The notes under the pieces were generated by a model, which saw only the letters and a list, made by a program, of their open reading frames with translations, searched no databases and was not told the origin of the DNA. The position numbers and the translations under genes were made by a program. Positions 6,523 to 6,594 of a DNA stretch of 6,594 nucleotides are shown here, piece after piece (within the stretch, counting starts at the first letter, position 1; each line of letters begins with the position of its first letter). This DNA comes from Flavobacterium sp. Its GTDB lineage: Bacteria > Bacteroidota > Bacteroidia > Flavobacteriales > Flavobacteriaceae. The stretch covers positions 1 through 6,594 of the forward strand of contig JANJWE010000178.1 of assembly GCA_024709705.1 (NCBI GenBank), given 5' to 3'.

Positions 6523-6594
6523 TTACACTTCCAGCTTAGGTAAATACCAATGGTAACGCACAGCTAATAACCGTATTGAAATAATGACTAATGT
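6523..6594 (-). CDS. Possible 3' end of a convergent gene, function unknown (runs off window)
   Basis: On the minus strand the frame from base 6594 is open for 23 codons and ends in TAA at 6525-6523, two bases from the stop of the plus-strand gene. The visible peptide ends RLLAVRYHWYLPKLEV, a hydrophobic stretch followed by basic and aromatic residues, plausible as a protein C-terminus. An open frame this short can occur by chance, so the support is mainly its position directly against the neighbour's stop, as at 771-774. I do not recognise a family. A plus-strand ATG at 6584 is an alternative beginning of a downstream gene. Confidence 0.4.
   Translation of the reverse strand, partial: TLVIISIRLLAVRYHWYLPKLEV

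Noticed and set aside
1..6594. CRISPR array, insertion sequence, tRNA/rRNA, phage or defence genes
   Set aside because: No regularly spaced repeats, transposase motifs, terminal inverted repeats, tRNA-like folds or known defence domains were seen on either strand.

Overview
The window looks like a low-GC Bacteroidetes chromosome, most likely from a Flavobacterium-like member of the Flavobacteriia. The evidence is a type B type IX secretion (T9SS) sorting domain on the right-hand gene, promoter elements resembling the Bacteroidetes TAnnTTTG box, almost no Shine-Dalgarno sequences, and protein families common in flavobacterial surface-polysaccharide loci. This is assigned by eye, with no database search.

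Layout. (1) Positions 1-774, plus strand: the C-terminal part of a GT-B (GT4-like) glycosyltransferase whose 5' end lies outside the window. (2) Positions 771-4643, minus strand: a four-gene operon with no intergenic DNA. In transcription order it holds a FemAB/GNAT-like acyltransferase, an FdtB/QdtB-type sugar aminotransferase, a left-handed beta-helix (hexapeptide) acetyltransferase and a WzxE-type polysaccharide flippase. Every junction is a stop/start overlap (ATGA, TAATG, GTGA). (3) Positions 4644-4720: a 77-bp divergent intergenic region with candidate promoters for both directions and a small hairpin next to the right-hand start codon. (4) Positions 4721-6520, plus strand: a 599-aa secreted or surface protein with a signal peptide, three extracellular beta-type regions and a C-terminal T9SS type B sorting domain. 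(5) Positions 6523-6594: a possible 3' end of another minus-strand gene.

How the genes work together (inference): the aminotransferase would make a nucleotide-linked amino-deoxysugar (dTDP-Fuc3N or dTDP-Qui3N type), and one or both acyltransferases would decorate it or the glycan. The glycosyltransferase could build the repeat unit on a lipid carrier, and the flippase would move it across the inner membrane. The order GNAT, aminotransferase, flippase resembles the enterobacterial wecD-wecE-wzxE segment, with a hexapeptide acetyltransferase inserted. The genes for the sugar precursor (rmlA, rmlB, fdtA/qdtA) are not in the window. The divergent secreted protein is probably a separate transcription unit.

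I see no CRISPR array, insertion sequence, tRNA, rRNA, phage module or recognisable defence system. No wholly new system stands out. The points most worth a second look are the compact amino-sugar cassette with two unrelated acyltransferases, a shortened loop before the catalytic lysine of the aminotransferase, the overlapping divergent promoter candidates, the unassigned N-terminal region of the T9SS cargo, and the very tight tail-to-tail gene junctions.
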